A DNA stretch of 8,047 bases. Source: Rhodospirillales bacterium. GTDB taxonomy: Bacteria > Pseudomonadota > Alphaproteobacteria > Acetobacterales > Acetobacteraceae. The translations under genes were made by a program, and so were the position numbers. The stretch is taken from positions 1 to 8,047 of the forward strand of contig JAGWOU010000065.1 in assembly GCA_028870815.1 (NCBI GenBank), read 5' to 3'. Below, one piece after another: positions 1 through 6,769 of the stretch (positions are counted from its first letter, which is position 1; every line of letters begins with the position of its first letter). The notes under the pieces were generated by a model. It searched no databases, was not told where the DNA came from, and saw nothing but the letters and a program-made list of their open reading frames with translations.

Positions 1-466
1 CCCCTCCATGGAGGGCGCCATGGCGGTATCTGTCATTCATGCAGGCCATCGAGATCACGCCCGGCAGCATGCCGCCGGCATCGGGAGATTTGCCATCGAC
101 GGGCGGGGGCTCGCCGGTAGGTTGGCAAACCAGGGTTATATCTGTGTCAGGGTCGGATTTTTGGGTATTGTCTGAGGGGCCGTTCCACCATTTCGGCAGC
201 ATAGTCCTGATTTTGGCGTTGAAGGCGTTCGCGTCTTGTGTCAGCGGAGACGCGATGAGCGGGTAGGTTTTGCTGAACTCGACGGCATCGCCGAACCCGG
301 TATCGACACCAGCGCCCAAAGGGTGATTTTGCGGCTGTTCGATGATCACGATTTTATAGCCGGCACCATCGTCAACGGCGCTGGCGTCGGGTGATGTCCG
401 CGCCTCGGCGCTGGCGGAGATCAGATACAGACCCAAAACCAGGCTAACGCGGAAGCGGCTGACCAT
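1..466 (-). CDS. Secreted DUF4163/DUF3298-like (RsiV-like) protein, 3' end outside window
   Basis: Seen: an open reading frame from ATG at 466 to the window edge, 155 codons with no stop. Residues 1-22 form a signal peptide: a short basic start (MVSRFR), a hydrophobic core (VSLVLGLYLI) and an Ala-x-Ala site (ASA or AEA, around residues 18-22). The mature part has a YP-L-I segment near residue 68, an AFNAKI segment at 81-86 followed by two Trp at 93-94, and an ISM...Y-x-x-GA-x-HG segment at 138-154. This order resembles DUF4163 followed by the start of DUF3298, where a GA(A)HG motif is typical; that assignment is from memory of the families. Two Cys (114, 142) could form a periplasmic disulfide. 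An AGGG five bases before the ATG is a plausible ribosome site. It lies 69 bp after the S4 gene on the same strand, so it may be co-transcribed or have its own promoter. Function is unknown; a cell-envelope role is only inference. Confidence 0.5.
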   Translation of the reverse strand, partial: MVSRFRVSLVLGLYLISASAEARTSPDASAVDDGAGYKIVIIEQPQNHPLGAGVDTGFGDAVEFSKTYPLIASPLTQDANAFNAKIRTMLPKWWNGPSDNTQKSDPDTDITLVCQPTGEPPPVDGKSPDAGGMLPGVISMACMNDRYRHGALHGG

Positions 467-535
467 GATGACCCTGCGGAGAATGCGGGCGAATTATTAT
501 TCTGCTGCGACGGATCCGTACAGCGCGAAACCGTC

Positions 536-808
536 TTACCCAATCTCTCGATACAGCGCCTGGGCCAGCGTCGCGGCGCCTCGTCGTTCGGGGAGGAGCA
601 GGATCTCCACCACCTTTACCCCTTGCGGCAGCGCCAGGGTGAGAACGTCACCCGGGCGGAGTTTGGCGTGGGGTTTGTCGGTGGGTTGGCGGTTGATGCG
701 CACCCCGCCTTGGTCCACCAGCGCCTCCGCCACCGAACGGGTTTTGCAGAAGCGCGCGAAAACCAGGAACTTGTCCAGCCGGAGGGTGTCGGCTCCTGGT
801 TCGTTCAA
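536..808 (-). CDS. S4-domain RNA-binding protein (Hsp15/HslR-like)
   Basis: A 90-residue protein. Seen: an S4 domain from about residue 9, with the family signature RLDKFLVFARFCKTRS at 10-25, then a second half of the fold with VRINRQPTDKPHAKLRPGD at about 36-54. Known: Hsp15/HslR proteins bind 50S subunits carrying stalled nascent chains and bind RNA; the usual signature has Trp where this has Phe14. Start choice: the frame is closed by a stop at 827-829 and contains no ATG or GTG before the S4 motif, so TTG at 808 is the only reasonable start. It lies one base past the TGA of the helicase, with no clear Shine-Dalgarno, which implies translational coupling to the helicase. The partnership suggests a joint RNA or ribosome role (inference). 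The length is short compared with E. coli Hsp15 (about 133 residues), because the basic C-terminal extension is missing, as expected for alphaproteobacterial versions. Confidence 0.9.
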   Translation of the reverse strand: MNEPGADTLRLDKFLVFARFCKTRSVAEALVDQGGVRINRQPTDKPHAKLRPGDVLTLALPQGVKVVEILLLPERRGAATLAQALYREIG

Positions 809-809
809 A

Positions 810-3347
810 TCAACGCCGCGCCATTTTCAGTGCCGCCAGGGCCGCGAAGGGGTTGTCCGCGTCCACCGCCACGGGTTCGGGCTCGCGCGCGTGTTCCGGC
901 TTGCGCGCCGGGGCGGCGGGCTGGCGGGCATGCGTTGTGTGCTCCTGTTTGCGGCGGCCGAGCATGGCAGGCGCCGGCGGGCCGAAATATTTGTCACCCT
1001 GAACCCCGGCGGGGAACAGGCGGAAGCCCAGCACATTCAGCGTGGGGGCCAGTTGCTCCGGTTTCAGCCCCATCCGGCTGCCGAGATTGGGCGGCAGCAG
1101 GATCTGGTGCTTGCGCATGAGATAATGCAGCTCGCGGGTGACGCGCTCCACCACGTCCAGCCGAATCATGATGTCGTTCACCTGAACCCAGCCCATGGCC
1201 AGAGCAAAATCATGCCCCCAATTGGCGGGCATGGGCGCGCAGACGAGGCCGGGGGTAGGCAGCTCCGGCGGGTTGCGGTCGTACCACACGCCCCAGAACA
1301 AAGCGCGCAGCCGGGCGGCACCGGGCTTGAGGGCCGCAGGCAGATACATGGCGAAGCGCCCCATATCGATGCCGAATTTCTTGGCCTCCTGGCGCAGTTC
1401 CGGCGTGAAAGGCTCAGGCGGAAGCACGCCGCCGGATTCTGAAAGCCGGTGCACGATGCCGCGCAAGGGTGCAGGCGGATCCTCCATGGCCTTCAGCAAG
1501 GCACCCAGGCGCTTTTCTGTTTCGGTGGCCAGCCAGGCGGCGAGGCGGGCGCGGATACGCTCACGCGCCAGACCGTCCAGAAATTCCGAGTGCAGAACCT
1601 CGACGCCGGGTTTGAGGAAGATATCGGTTTTCTTCAGCCGGGCGATTTTGACGTTTTCCCAGATGAAATGCCGATCGTCTGAAAGGGTGATGGCGTCATC
1701 GGCGGCGGTTTCGGCGGCTAGAATCCGACGCGGCATTTCAAAGCCGAGCGCGCGGCGGGCGGCGCGGAGCAGGATTTTTTTCTCCGGCCCCTGGGTCGCG
1801 GGGTCCGGGTGGAACTGAAAACCCTCGATCCGCCCTACCTCGTGGCCTTCGACGGTCACCAGACCATCCGCCGCGACAACGGCCTGCAATTCCTCGGTCT
1901 CAGCTTCGTCCAAACGTCTCGTCAAATGTGCCGCCCTCTTATCAACAAACCGCGCCATTAGTTTTATATGCAGCGTGTCGGAAAGTCTGTCCTCAACCGC
2001 TCGGGCCCGCATCGCCCAGGTTTCGGCATCGGCCATCCAATCCGCCCGCGCGGTTATATAGGCCCAAACGCGCACGTCCGTCAGCCTCTGCATTAACGTA
2101 TCGATGTCACCTTCGAGCCGGTCCAGATTTTCGATCTCGCTGGCGACCCAGGTTTCGGGCAGGTTTTCCTTGGCCAGCAGATGGGTGAACACTTTCGCCA
2201 CCAGTTTTACATGCGTATCCGTGGCGAGTTTGCGGAAATCGGGGATCTGGCAGGCCTCCCACAGCAGCCGGGTGGCGGCGCGGCCCTGGGTGCGGCGCAT
2301 GAGGTCGGCATCGCGGGAGAGGGCGTCCAGCGTCTGCACGTCAGCCGCCTCGTTACCGCGTACGAGTCCCTGGCGGCTGGGAGCGGCAGTGAGGCTCTCC
2401 AGCAATGCGGGGACGGAGGCGAAATTCAGTTCGTTATTGCGCCAGAAAATTTGTTCCAGCGGCTCGAATTCGTGGGATTCGACCTTCTTGGCCATTTCCT
2501 CGTCGAGAGGCGGGCAGTCGGCCGTGGTGCCGAAGCTGCCGTCGCGCATGCCGCGCCCGGCGCGCCCGGCGATTTGCGCGATTTCAGGCGCGGTGAGCAG
2601 GCGGGGCTGGTGACCATCGAATTTGCGAAGGTCAGCGAAGGCGACATGGTTCACATCCATATTCAGCCCCATGCCGATGGCGTCCGTCGCCACCAGGAAA
2701 TCCACCTCCTTGTCCTGGTACAGAGCCACTTGGGCGTTGCGGGTGCGCGGGCTGAGGCGGCCCATGACCACCGCGCAGCCGCCCCGGCGGCGGCGCACGG
2801 CCTCGGCAATGGCGTAAACATCGGCGGCGGAAAAGGCGACGATGGCCGAGCGCGGTGGCAGGCGGGAGAGCTTGGCCGGACCCGCAAAGGCAAGTTGAGA
2901 GAGGCGTGGGCGGGTTTCGATCTCCACGCCGGGCACGAGGCGGCGCATCAACGGCGCGATGGTGTCCGCGCCCAGGAACATGGTTTCGACGAGGCCGCGG
3001 GCGTTTAAGAGCCGGTCCGTGAAGACATGGCCGCGATCCGGGTCCGCGCAGAGCTGGATTTCATCGACGGCCAGGAATTCCACCTTACGGTCCAGCGGCA
3101 TGGCCTCCACCGTGCAGGAGAACCAGCGCGCCCCCGGCGGAACGATTTTTTCTTCACCCGTGATAAGTGCCACGGACCGGATGCCTTTGGCTTTCACCAT
3201 GCGGTCGTAATTCTCACGGGCCAGCAGGCGCAGCGGAAAGCCGATGATGCCGGAGGCATGTGACAGCAGACGCTCCATCGCCAAATGCGTCTTGCCGGTA
3301 TTGGTGGGGCCAAGAACGGCCTTCACCCTTGGTAGAAATCCGGACAT
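810..3347 (-). CDS. SUV3/MgpS-family ATP-dependent RNA helicase
   Basis: An 845-residue superfamily 2 helicase. Seen: Walker A GPTNTGKT at residues 13-20, DEIQ (motif II) at 95-98, FLGAD near 124, a motif V-like ATDAIGMGLNMD at 221-232 and motif VI QIAGRAGRG at 258-266. The motif set GPTNTGKT/DEIQ/QIAGRAGRG is that of SUV3-type helicases, which in mitochondria unwind RNA for the degradosome; in bacteria the role is less clear. The helicase core fills about the first 300 residues. A long alpha-helical middle follows, then a basic, Pro/Ala-rich tail (about 798-830) ending in a hydrophobic DNPFAALAALK segment at 831-841. Start: ATG at 3347, directly ahead of the P-loop strand, with only a weak GAAG ribosome site. 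It lies 41 bp after ptsI and is followed by the S4 gene with a 1-nt gap, so helicase and S4 very likely form one unit. No motif is broken and no frameshift is seen. Confidence 0.92.
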   Translation of the reverse strand: MSGFLPRVKAVLGPTNTGKTHLAMERLLSHASGIIGFPLRLLARENYDRMVKAKGIRSVALITGEEKIVPPGARWFSCTVEAMPLDRKVEFLAVDEIQLCADPDRGHVFTDRLLNARGLVETMFLGADTIAPLMRRLVPGVEIETRPRLSQLAFAGPAKLSRLPPRSAIVAFSAADVYAIAEAVRRRRGGCAVVMGRLSPRTRNAQVALYQDKEVDFLVATDAIGMGLNMDVNHVAFADLRKFDGHQPRLLTAPEIAQIAGRAGRGMRDGSFGTTADCPPLDEEMAKKVESHEFEPLEQIFWRNNELNFASVPALLESLTAAPSRQGLVRGNEAADVQTLDALSRDADLMRRTQGRAATRLLWEACQIPDFRKLATDTHVKLVAKVFTHLLAKENLPETWVASEIENLDRLEGDIDTLMQRLTDVRVWAYITARADWMADAETWAMRARAVEDRLSDTLHIKLMARFVDKRAAHLTRRLDEAETEELQAVVAADGLVTVEGHEVGRIEGFQFHPDPATQGPEKKILLRAARRALGFEMPRRILAAETAADDAITLSDDRHFIWENVKIARLKKTDIFLKPGVEVLHSEFLDGLARERIRARLAAWLATETEKRLGALLKAMEDPPAPLRGIVHRLSESGGVLPPEPFTPELRQEAKKFGIDMGRFAMYLPAALKPGAARLRALFWGVWYDRNPPELPTPGLVCAPMPANWGHDFALAMGWVQVNDIMIRLDVVERVTRELHYLMRKHQILLPPNLGSRMGLKPEQLAPTLNVLGFRLFPAGVQGDKYFGPPAPAMLGRRKQEHTTHARQPAAPARKPEHAREPEPVAVDADNPFAALAALKMARR

Positions 3348-3369
3348 GGCTTCAGCTTAGGGGACAGCC

Positions 3370-3386
3370 AGCGCTTTGCAAGCGTT
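3370..3386. repeat. Small hairpin in the ptsI-helicase gap
   Basis: AGCGCTT and AAGCGTT pair as a 7-bp stem (one G-T pair) around a 3-base loop. It lies just past the ptsI stop. There is no T-run after it on the minus strand, so it is at most a weak terminator or attenuator between the PTS operon and the helicase gene. It is short enough to be chance. Confidence 0.3.
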
Positions 3387-3388
3387 GA

Positions 3389-5167
3389 TCAAGTTTCTTG
3401 CGCCTTGGCCAGAATTTCGCGCACGGCCTCCGCGTCCGGCGCGGCCAGGGCCTGATTGGCGAGATGCTCGCAGGCCAGCAGCGAGGACGCGCGGATGACC
3501 TGCTTCACGCGCGGCACTGAATTACCTTGCATGGAAAGCTGCCTGATGCCCAGGCCCAGCAGTAAGGGTGTGGTGGCGGGGCGGCTGGCCAGCTCTCCGC
3601 AGACGGAAACCGGAATGCCCGCCGCCGCCGCGAAGCTGACGGTGAGGTGGATCAGCCGCAGCACCGCTGGCTCCAGCGGGTCGTAGAGTTTCATGTCCGC
3701 GGGCAGGGCGCGGTCGGCGGCCAGCGTGTACATGGTGAGGTCGTTAGTGCCGATGGCGAAAAAATCCGCATGGCGGGCAAGAAGCGGGGCTGCCAGCGCG
3801 GCGGCGGGGGTTTCCACCATGATGCCGAGCGGGGGCATTTTCTCGGGCAGTTTGGTATTTTTACGGCGCTTCAGCCGCCGCCAGACGCGGCGCATCGCCT
3901 CCCGTGTTTCGGTGATTTCCCTGGCCACGGAAACCATGGGCACCATGATGCGCACCGGGCCGGACGCAGCGGCGCGCAGAATGGCGGCGAGCTGGGCTTC
4001 CAGCAACGCTTCATGCTTGAGCAGCAGCCTGATGCCGCGCAAGCCCAGTGCCGGGTTGGGCTCGGGGTTGTCTGGCACGAAGCGGGCGAGGGCTTCCACG
4101 TCTTTATCCGATCCCCAGTCCAGGAGCCGGATGGTGACGGGATCGCCGTCCATGGCCTCGATGATATCGCGGTAGATGCGGGTCTGGGTTTCCTCATCGG
4201 GCGCCAGATCGCGGTTCATGAACATGAATTCCGAACGCAGAAGCCCGATGCCACGCGCGCCTGAAGCGGCGATCAAAGGCAACTCAAAAGGTAATTCCAG
4301 GTTTGCCTGCAATTCCACCTGCACGCCGCAGCGCGTTTGCGCTGGCAAATGTTGGAAGCGCGAAAGGGCGCGGCGGGCGCGTGTTTGCGCGGAAAGCTTC
4401 TTGCGTGCCGCATCCAGGCTGGCGCGGGAGGGGTTGAGGATGATTTCGCCGCTATCGCCATCCACGATGACCAGACCGCCGACGGTCGCCTTTTCCAGCA
4501 CGCCGGATGCGCCCAGCACGGCCGGAAGGCCAAGGGCGCGCAGCATCACCGCCGTATGCCCATCCAACCCGCCTTCGGCGGTGACGATGCCGGCGAAGTG
4601 GGTAGGCTGGATGAGTGCGGCCTCCGCAGGGCGCAGATCCTGCGCGGCAAGGACGCTGCCCTGGGGCAGAACGTCGAAGGAGCGGAAGGGTTGGAGGGTG
4701 AGGTTGCGGATGAGCCGGCGCGCGACTTCCCGCACCTCGTCGGCACGGCGCTGGCGGCTGGCCTTATCTGCCCCCGGCTGCGCCAGGATGGCTTCGGCCT
4801 GGGCCTCCGCCTCGGCCTGCGTTGCCGCTTCCACACCTTGTTCACCGGCCTTCACGCGGGATTTGATGCCGCGCAACAGCCGGGTGGAGCCCAGCATGTG
4901 CAAATAGACATCGAGAAGCGGGGCGATTTCGGCCTGGCTGTCCTTTGGCAGGGCAGTGAGGCGCGATTTTAGTTTCTGAAGCTGATTGCGGGAGCGGGTG
5001 ACGGCATCGTCCAGCCGCGTCAACTCACCGGGAATATCCGCCGGATCGGGCTTCTGGAGCGAGATAACCAGTTCGGCTTCCGTTGCCTCATGCAACTGGC
5101 CGATGGCGATGCCGGGCGAAACCGGCTGGCCGGTAAGGCGTTTTTCCGATGCCTTAGTCGGTTTCAT
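3389..5167 (-). CDS. ptsI: PTS enzyme I (phosphoenolpyruvate-protein phosphotransferase)
   Basis: Cytoplasmic enzyme that autophosphorylates with PEP and passes phosphate to HPr. 592 residues, normal for enzyme I, with no N-terminal GAF domain, so it is canonical EI rather than EI-Ntr (PtsP). Seen: N-terminal LTGQPVSPGIAIG (11-23); a phosphohistidine loop GGLDGHTAVMLRALGLPAV with His204; the PEP-binding barrel with GIGLLRSEFMFMNRD (306-320), LRGIR (376-380) and FFAIGTNDLTMY (469-480); and the catalytic CGEL Cys523. The loop reads LDGHTA where E. coli has RTSHTS, an active-site variation with the His kept. Start: the frame extends to 5257, but ATG at 5167 leads straight into the conserved N-terminus and overlaps the HPr gene by only 14 nt; the longer form would overlap by over 100 nt. 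It ends the hprK-rapZ-EIIA-HPr-EI run and is presumably translated by coupling from ptsH. Confidence 0.96.
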   Translation of the reverse strand: MKPTKASEKRLTGQPVSPGIAIGQLHEATEAELVISLQKPDPADIPGELTRLDDAVTRSRNQLQKLKSRLTALPKDSQAEIAPLLDVYLHMLGSTRLLRGIKSRVKAGEQGVEAATQAEAEAQAEAILAQPGADKASRQRRADEVREVARRLIRNLTLQPFRSFDVLPQGSVLAAQDLRPAEAALIQPTHFAGIVTAEGGLDGHTAVMLRALGLPAVLGASGVLEKATVGGLVIVDGDSGEIILNPSRASLDAARKKLSAQTRARRALSRFQHLPAQTRCGVQVELQANLELPFELPLIAASGARGIGLLRSEFMFMNRDLAPDEETQTRIYRDIIEAMDGDPVTIRLLDWGSDKDVEALARFVPDNPEPNPALGLRGIRLLLKHEALLEAQLAAILRAAASGPVRIMVPMVSVAREITETREAMRRVWRRLKRRKNTKLPEKMPPLGIMVETPAAALAAPLLARHADFFAIGTNDLTMYTLAADRALPADMKLYDPLEPAVLRLIHLTVSFAAAAGIPVSVCGELASRPATTPLLLGLGIRQLSMQGNSVPRVKQVIRASSLLACEHLANQALAAPDAEAVREILAKAQET

Positions 5168-5435
5168 GGAAGCCGGTCTCGATGAGCGCCGTGATGGCAT
5201 CGAGAGCTTCCCTTGCGTCGAATCCCTCGGCCGAGAGTGTGACAGAACTGCCAACACCCGCGCCCAGCATCATTAGCCCCATGATGGAACGGGCGGAGAC
5301 GGACTGGCCATCCTTGGCGACTTCCACATTGGCGGAGAATTGCTCAGCGAGGGTAACGAGCTTGGCGGCGGCGCGGGCATGAAGGCCGCGCCGGTTGATG
5401 ATGCCAACCTCGGCGGAAATGACAGATCCCTCCAT
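5154..5435 (-). CDS. ptsH: HPr phosphocarrier protein
   Basis: A 93-residue phosphocarrier of the PTS. Seen: the active-site stretch NRRGLHARAAAKL, with His19 as the residue phosphorylated by enzyme I and Arg21 next to it, and the regulatory stretch ARSIMGLMMLGAG with Ser50, matching Ser46 of Gram-positive HPr, the target of HPr kinase. A kept SIMG serine next to an hprK gene three genes upstream supports a working Ser switch. Start: ATG at 5435, three bases after the EIIA stop (TAG), with a poor ribosome site, so coupling is likely. The 3' end overlaps ptsI by 14 nt. Slightly long at the C-terminus (TGFHETD) compared with the usual 85-90 residues. Confidence 0.97.
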   Translation of the reverse strand: MEGSVISAEVGIINRRGLHARAAAKLVTLAEQFSANVEVAKDGQSVSARSIMGLMMLGAGVGSSVTLSAEGFDAREALDAITALIETGFHETD

Positions 5436-5438
5436 GCG

Positions 5439-5864
5439 CTATTCGGCCGCGTTGCAGGCGGCTGTGCCGAGGGGCTGAAGCTCATGTCCATTGCAGATGT
5501 ATTTTTTGCCGGCGGCTTCCGCGATTCGCACGGTTTCGGCCAGGGTCATCTGGCCGCGTATTTTCGCCAGTTTGACCAGCATGGGCAGATTGACGCCGCC
5601 CAGAACCTCGATATTCGGCTGTGACGCCATCGACATGGCGAGGTTGGACGGGGTGCCGCCAAACATGTCGGTAAGGAGGACAACACCGTCACCGTTATCC
5701 ACCTCGGCGATGCGCCGGGCGATTTCGGCCTTCTGGCCTTCAAATGCTGCATCTGATTCGATGCAGACCGTGGCAAGTTGCTGCTGCTTGCCGACAACAT
5801 GTTCCATGGCGTCGCGCATGGCCAGGGCCAGCGTGCCATGGGTGACAAGAACAAGACCGATCAT
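5439..5864 (-). CDS. PTS EIIA component, mannose family
   Basis: A 141-residue single-domain EIIA of the mannose/fructose/sorbose family, cytoplasmic. Seen: N-terminal MIGLVLVTHGTLA, with His9 as the phosphorylation site taking phosphate from HPr, and the second family signature LTDMFGGTPSNLA at 64-76, with Asp66 beside the active His in known structures. Full-length E. coli ManX carries an EIIB domain behind this; here the protein stops after EIIA. No EIIB, EIIC or EIID is in the window, so it probably acts as a regulatory output protein rather than in sugar transport (inference from the alphaproteobacterial incomplete PTS). The ATG at 5864 overlaps the rapZ stop as ATGA. Confidence 0.95.
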   Translation of the reverse strand: MIGLVLVTHGTLALAMRDAMEHVVGKQQQLATVCIESDAAFEGQKAEIARRIAEVDNGDGVVLLTDMFGGTPSNLAMSMASQPNIEVLGGVNLPMLVKLAKIRGQMTLAETVRIAEAAGKKYICNGHELQPLGTAACNAAE

Positions 5865-6769
5865 CGGGGCCTACTCATTCCTTCCCGAGCAATGCCGGGC
5901 TGGGGGGCTAAAAACTTTGCCGCTTCCCGGTGCGTGACGCCGACGCGCCATCCGTGCTGAGCGAGATGAATGCTTAATTTCTCAACCATATAGACCGATC
6001 TGTGCTGTCCACCAGTACATCCGACACATATTGTTGCATATTTCTTTCCTTCCTGCACGAACCTCGGCAGCAAAAATTCGATGAGATTCAGAACTTTATT
6101 GAAATATTCCGCAAAATCAGCGTCTTGCTCGACGAAGTTGCCGACCGCTGCATCGAGTCCTGAAAGCGGACGAAGATTTGGTTCGTAATGCGGATTCCTC
6201 AAGAAGCGTGCATCGAAGATCAGATCTGCTTCCGGCGGGAGGCCGTTCGCATAGGAGAAGGAAACCAGGGAAATGACCAGGCCGGGAGAGGCGATGCCGT
6301 AACGCAGTTCGACCATGTTGCGCAGCTTGGGCAAGGGCAGGGCAGAGGTATCGACCAGCCAATCCGCAGTGCGGGCGAGAGGGGCGGTGAGTTCGCGTTC
6401 CAGGGCGATTCCATCCGCGATGGCGCCGGTTTGCGCGAGCGGATGGCGGCGGCGGGTTTCCGAATAGCGGCGCAGAAGCGCGGCGTCGCTGGCGATGGTG
6501 TAGACGAGAGAGGGCTCGAGCCACATGTGGTGGCGGAGCTTGGCAATCGCCTCAAGCACTGAATTGGCGGAGAAGCCGCGGGAACGGGCGTCAACGCCGA
6601 TCGCGAGATTGCGGCGCGCCTGGGTGGCAAGGCTCTCCAGCGTATCGAGCGGGGGGTTGTCCACGGTTTCAAAACCGAGATCCTCAAGAGCCCGCAGCAC
6701 GGAATTCTTACCGGCACCGGAAAGCCCGGTGACAAGTACGATGTGCAGCGTCTCGGGCAGGGCGTTCAT
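5861..6769 (-). CDS. rapZ: RapZ (YvcJ-family) nucleotide-binding RNase adaptor
   Basis: A 302-residue protein of normal length for RapZ/YvcJ. Seen: P-loop GLSGAGKNS at 15-23, FETVDNPPL at 33-41, GVDARSR at 58-64, ETRRRHPL at 104-111, FDARFLRNPHY at 185-195 and the C-terminal GCTGGQHRSV at 250-259, the phosphosugar-binding region. Known: in E. coli RapZ guides RNase E to the sRNA GlmZ, tuning GlcN6P synthase; YvcJ of Bacillus is an NTPase. Its exact role in alphaproteobacteria is not settled by the sequence. Odd points: Asn22 replaces the usual Ser/Thr after the P-loop Lys (codons AAG AAT TCC), and about 150 bp encoding residues 217-268 are far more AT-rich than the rest of the gene. Start: ATG at 6769 forms a 4-nt ATGA overlap with the hprK stop; an upstream TTG (6808) would lengthen the overlap and adds no conserved sequence. 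Confidence 0.95.
   Translation of the reverse strand: MNALPETLHIVLVTGLSGAGKNSVLRALEDLGFETVDNPPLDTLESLATQARRNLAIGVDARSRGFSANSVLEAIAKLRHHMWLEPSLVYTIASDAALLRRYSETRRRHPLAQTGAIADGIALERELTAPLARTADWLVDTSALPLPKLRNMVELRYGIASPGLVISLVSFSYANGLPPEADLIFDARFLRNPHYEPNLRPLSGLDAAVGNFVEQDADFAEYFNKVLNLIEFLLPRFVQEGKKYATICVGCTGGQHRSVYMVEKLSIHLAQHGWRVGVTHREAAKFLAPQPGIAREGMSRPR

Noticed and set aside
510..519. 10-bp palindrome ACGGATCCGT between the S4 gene and the left-edge gene
   Set aside because: Short, unflanked by promoter elements I can support, and not followed by a T-run on the minus strand; likely chance.
465..1442. Plus-strand ORF of 325 residues across the S4 gene and helicase 3' end
   Set aside because: It is antisense to two well-supported genes, is rich in Arg, Ala, Gly and His as expected from reading GC-rich codons backward, and shows no family motif.
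2181..3008. Plus-strand ORF of 275 residues opposite the helicase core
   Set aside because: It overlaps conserved helicase motifs on the other strand and has low-complexity composition; a shadow of the true frame.
5168..5257. Thirty-residue N-terminal extension of enzyme I
   Set aside because: It would lie inside the HPr gene, contains no conserved EI sequence, and the ATG at 5167 directly precedes the conserved start of the family.
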